Source: Acridotheres tristis
Lineage: Eukaryota; Chordata; Aves; Passeriformes; Sturnidae
Reading direction: 5' to 3'
Length of the DNA: 64,000 nt
Assembly (NCBI GenBank): GCA_037013685.1
Contig: CM072919.1
Span: 25,522,255 to 25,586,254, forward strand
Below are positions 60,499 through 64,000 of this stretch, piece by piece (the first letter of the stretch is position 1; each line of letters begins with the position of its first letter). The notes below the pieces were generated by a model that had not been told where the DNA came from, ran no database searches, and saw only the letters and a list, made by a program, of their open reading frames with translations. Position numbers and translations under genes: made by a program.

Positions 60499-62912
60499 AT
60501 GGGCAGCGTCCTCACACCTGATGTCTATTCGCCAAAAATATTTCTATGCATCTCTTTGATTTTGAATGTGTTTTGAATGTGTTGTAAGTGACAAGGAGCA
60601 GGGAATTTAATGAAAGAAGCATATTTTGAGTGATTTAGAGAGACGTGAATGAGTGTATTAGGTTGCTCAAGGAATCACTGGTAAAGCAGGTTTAATATAG
60701 AAGTGAAAGTATAAAAAAGTTTGTTGGCAAAGTTCACTCTATTATTTACTGGATAGTTAGAGCACACAGAAAAATCAGTCTGAAAATGAGAATCAATCAG
60801 TCTAAAAATAAAATTGATTTAAAGTTATATACGTAGAAGCACGGGATGGGAAAGGATGAGCATTAAAAGGAGCAAGGGAGACTCTCTGCTGAATCGCAGG
60901 CTTCAGAGTGGATGCCCTTGCCAAACTGAGCCTTGGATTTGACCTAAGGGTTTAAGCCTAAAGAGTTTAACATCACTGAACAGCACTCAACAGCACTCAA
61001 TCAATAGCCTGACTTAAATAATTTGTCACAAGATTCTATAGAATTTACTGCAAGCACAACACTAACTCATAGGTCTAACTTACAAATCTGAAGTACCTAC
61101 GCATCTAAAAGAGCAACATTCACAGCAAATTGGCTATAGCATACTCACACCTGTATGCACACAGACCAAAAGGAGTGTGTACAAGATGTATACCAGTGAA
61201 GCACTGCCCCTCAGCTCAGTGCAGGACTCACACGGGATGCCTTTGTGCCTTCTCAATGGGAAGGGTTGAGCCCCGAGGACAGGGTCAGGTTCGCTGTGAT
61301 TCCCGAGTATCCTTCACTGGCTCCAAAAGGTGCCCAGTGCGAGGAAGAGCTCTGGTCACACCCCAGAGTGGGCCAGGGGAGTTCAAAGGATCTCACTGGG
61401 CAGCACTGTTTAAAAACAGTCACAAGAGAGTTGGTTTTAGCCACAGTGTTTCCCACATCAAGGCCAAAGCCTAATGAGCATTTCTGAAGTCAGTGGAGCT
61501 CGAGGAGGCAGCGGGAGAGATCCGCCACCACAGAGACAGATTACATTCTGAAACTCAAAAAGGGTGGGAAAACAGGAGAGGCCAAACCCACACTCTAAGA
61601 AACTTTGTAAATAGATTTAATGGAAAAGGAGGATTGACAGTTACTCAGACAAATCTGCAGGTGGCAAAATGTTGGAAATACCAGAAATGGAAAATTCTTT
61701 GGGCATACTTAACCAGAGCAGTATCCCAGCCCTTAAGGACTGAGAGGAAAGTGGTGAGGGTCCCTACTAAGCAAAAAGAGAAAGATGAGAACAGCTTATA
61801 GGAAATAGAGTCTGCATACAATTTTTTTTCTTATATCTTCATTTTCTTCCCTGTTCACCTATTAAAGCCTGACAATGAGTTCTCACTGTATGTTTGTCTG
61901 CTGGCTAGCAGAATCAACCCAGTGGCAATTGTGCATGCTGCTATGATTCACGTGATTATAGATACTCATACTTTCTAAACTTTGTATTTCACTGCAGTGC
62001 AGGATGGAAAAATAGAAGAATAGAAGAATGTTAAATAGAAGAACGTAACCAAAACATGCGGCATATGGAAATTTATATTACACAATTAAAAACAATTAAA
62101 AAGCATAATAGTGCAATATATACTACTGAGTCATGTTCATTATAGAATAACTTTTCAGAAGTAGAAATGAGACCACCGATAACTATAGTGTTGTCTGCTG
62201 TTACTATGAACATACACCAGTCATTTGCACCAGAGCTGAAGGAAAATTATTAGATCATGGTTCACACCCTACAGATGGAATAAACCATCTTCTGGTCATG
62301 AACTTCACAGATATTAAAAAGATGATATCATCTGAGATCTATCCCCAAAAGCTACCAATTACACAAAACACACCCTGAAACTGACTTTAGGGTATCTGTT
62401 GAAAATGTCACTGGAAATGCTGCATGGAAAGAGACAGTTGTGTTTCCAGCTGCTTATAGCAGTTCTAGCAAAGAACTTTTCTAGTTAGAATAATTGCACA
62501 CACTAAAATAATCCTGAAATACCACTTTTGGGGTTTTTTTTTCCATTTAGAATAAACTATATACAAAGTCAGGCTGTCAACCTATTCAACTTGGAATAAG
62601 ATGAAACAAAGAATTCACTCTCCAGGCAAGGCAGCTAAGCCTGCTTTGTACTTGTAAATACAACAGAAATAGAAAAAGTTTTAAAGTTTGCCTTTAAGGA
62701 GAAAGTTTATACACATTGATTACTTTGAAATTTCTCTGTGGTCCGACCAAGCCAATTTCTCACTAATGTGAGAAATATCAAATGTGACAGCTACAAACCT
62801 TTCAAGAAATGCTGAAGTTTCTCTGTAGTTTTCATTATGGACTAAGAGCACAAGATGATGTATCAAAAAGGCTTGACTGATCTCAGAAGATCCCGAGATT
62901 GCCCTCTCCCAG
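60499..62912. other. non-coding sequence with a GC-richer open patch
   Basis: Bases 61130-61800 are GC-richer and open in several plus-strand frames (61130-61474, 61245-61487, 61493-61801). No domain is recognisable and the frames do not join. A decayed repeat or untranslated sequence is as likely as a gene. The rest is AT-rich. Confidence 0.4.
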
Positions 62913-63245
62913 AGTTCATAGATCCATAGAAAGGCTTGGGTTGGAAGGGACCTAAGGATTGTCCAGTTCCAACCCCCTTGCCATGGGCAGGGACACCTCC
63001 CTATAGACCAGGTTGCTCACAGCCCCATCCAGCCTGGCCTTGAACAATGCCAGGGATGGGGCATCCACATCATCTTGTGGTAACCTGTTCCTGTGCCTCA
63101 CCACCTTCACAGCAGAGTTTCTTTCTAATATCTTACCTAAAGCTACACTCTTTCAGTTTGAAGTCATTCCCCCTTGTCCTATCATCACATTCCCTTATAA
63201 AATGTCCCTCTCCAGCAATCCTGTACCTTCAGGTACTGGGAAGTG
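62913..63245 (-). mobile_element. CR1 LINE 3' end, about 330 bp
   Basis: Plus-strand 'gttcatagatccatagaaag' and 'ggttggaagggacctaagga' are followed by 'ccaacccccttgccatggg', 'cccatccagcctggccttga', 'gggatggggcatccac' and 'cccccttgtcctatca'. This is a well-preserved reversed CR1 3' end, so the element lies on the minus strand. It is 5'-truncated near 63245. Confidence 0.96.
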
Positions 63246-64000
63246 GTAATAGTGTCTTGTCTGTCTAAAATTTTTCCTATTATATCCAAAAACGACTTTT
63301 TTTTTTTTTCTCCCCCAGAATTTCATCGTGGAAAAAAAAATAGAAGGGGAATTCTATGACTTGCCACTCCCATCACTCCCAGCCATGCGAGTCAGCGGCC
63401 AGTCTTATTTAGCAAGTTACAATTGGTAGTACAAATTTAATCTGCAAAATTTCAGTAGTCCCCAGCTATACAATTAAAAAGCTGTACATTTTCTCAAGAC
63501 AGAGGTGGCCTTATGTACTTCTATACTGAATATTATTTTAGAGCTTTAACTAGCCCAAGACAGGGCAAAGAGAAGGCATTAGGAAAGAAAAATATGTTTG
63601 TGAACTCTAGGAAGTGTCAAAACCTTCCCATAAAGTGCTAGAACAATTATGACCAGAAGACATATAAAAATAGTGACTGGGCAAAGCTCACATTTTGAAG
63701 TAGAAAAGTTGCTGCTTTTCACAGATATTCCAGCACATGAGGATTACCTCAAACAAATACAATCAAAATAAGCACTAAGACCTTCACTGACCAGTGCAGC
63801 TACAGATCCAGATAGCATCAAACTGACTGAGCAGCTGACTGAGCTTTTCAATCACAGCTGCACGACTACCCTTAGATCTACATCCTTCCTACATAAGGTG
63901 ATAAGGAGTTGAGTGGAAGCAGAGGAAATCACAGGACTTCCCCTGAACAGGAAACTCATGGCCTGGGTCAGAAGCTATCTGCGGCCTCAGCTGCCACTGC
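63246..64000. other. non-coding sequence to the window edge
   Basis: There is a T run followed by A runs at 63298-63340. Otherwise no recognisable feature. Confidence 0.45.

Overview
This window looks like nuclear DNA from a bird, most likely a songbird. Most of it is AT-rich, non-coding sequence. The strongest evidence is a set of about nine CR1 LINE 3' ends carrying the typical avian terminus (an octamer tail related to ATTCTATG next to a GGTTGGAAGGGACC-type block). Two passages resemble songbird endogenous-retrovirus LTRs. There is one sharp CpG island. Nothing here looks prokaryotic: I see no operons, no CRISPR array and no IS elements. I also recognised no tRNA or rRNA genes.

Layout. 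Bases 1-7330 are AT-rich with one CR1 copy and read most simply as the first intron of a minus-strand gene. Bases about 7080-7730 form a CpG island with clustered GC boxes, a TATA-like box, and a probable minus-strand first coding exon. That exon has 52 codons, a strong Kozak start at 7486 and a consensus splice donor at 7331/7330. I could not identify the gene, and no further exon of it is convincing inside the window. A weaker plus-strand splice donor in the same island suggests a divergent transcript. Bases 7.8-64 kb contain no gene I can support. They look like upstream intergenic DNA, or the intron of a gene lying outside the window. CR1 fragments, two LTR-like elements, microsatellites and a minisatellite are scattered through this stretch.

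Most open frames here are chance frames, CR1 3' ends read through, or pentanucleotide repeats translated as Ser-Pro-Leu strings. Points worth a second look are the unidentified first exon, two long AGGAG/CTCCT arrays in opposite orientation 15.6 kb apart, three CTCF-like motifs in a convergent layout, two perfect short hairpins, and two splice-flanked open segments near 52.6 and 53.2 kb. I found no clear sign of a new multi-gene system.
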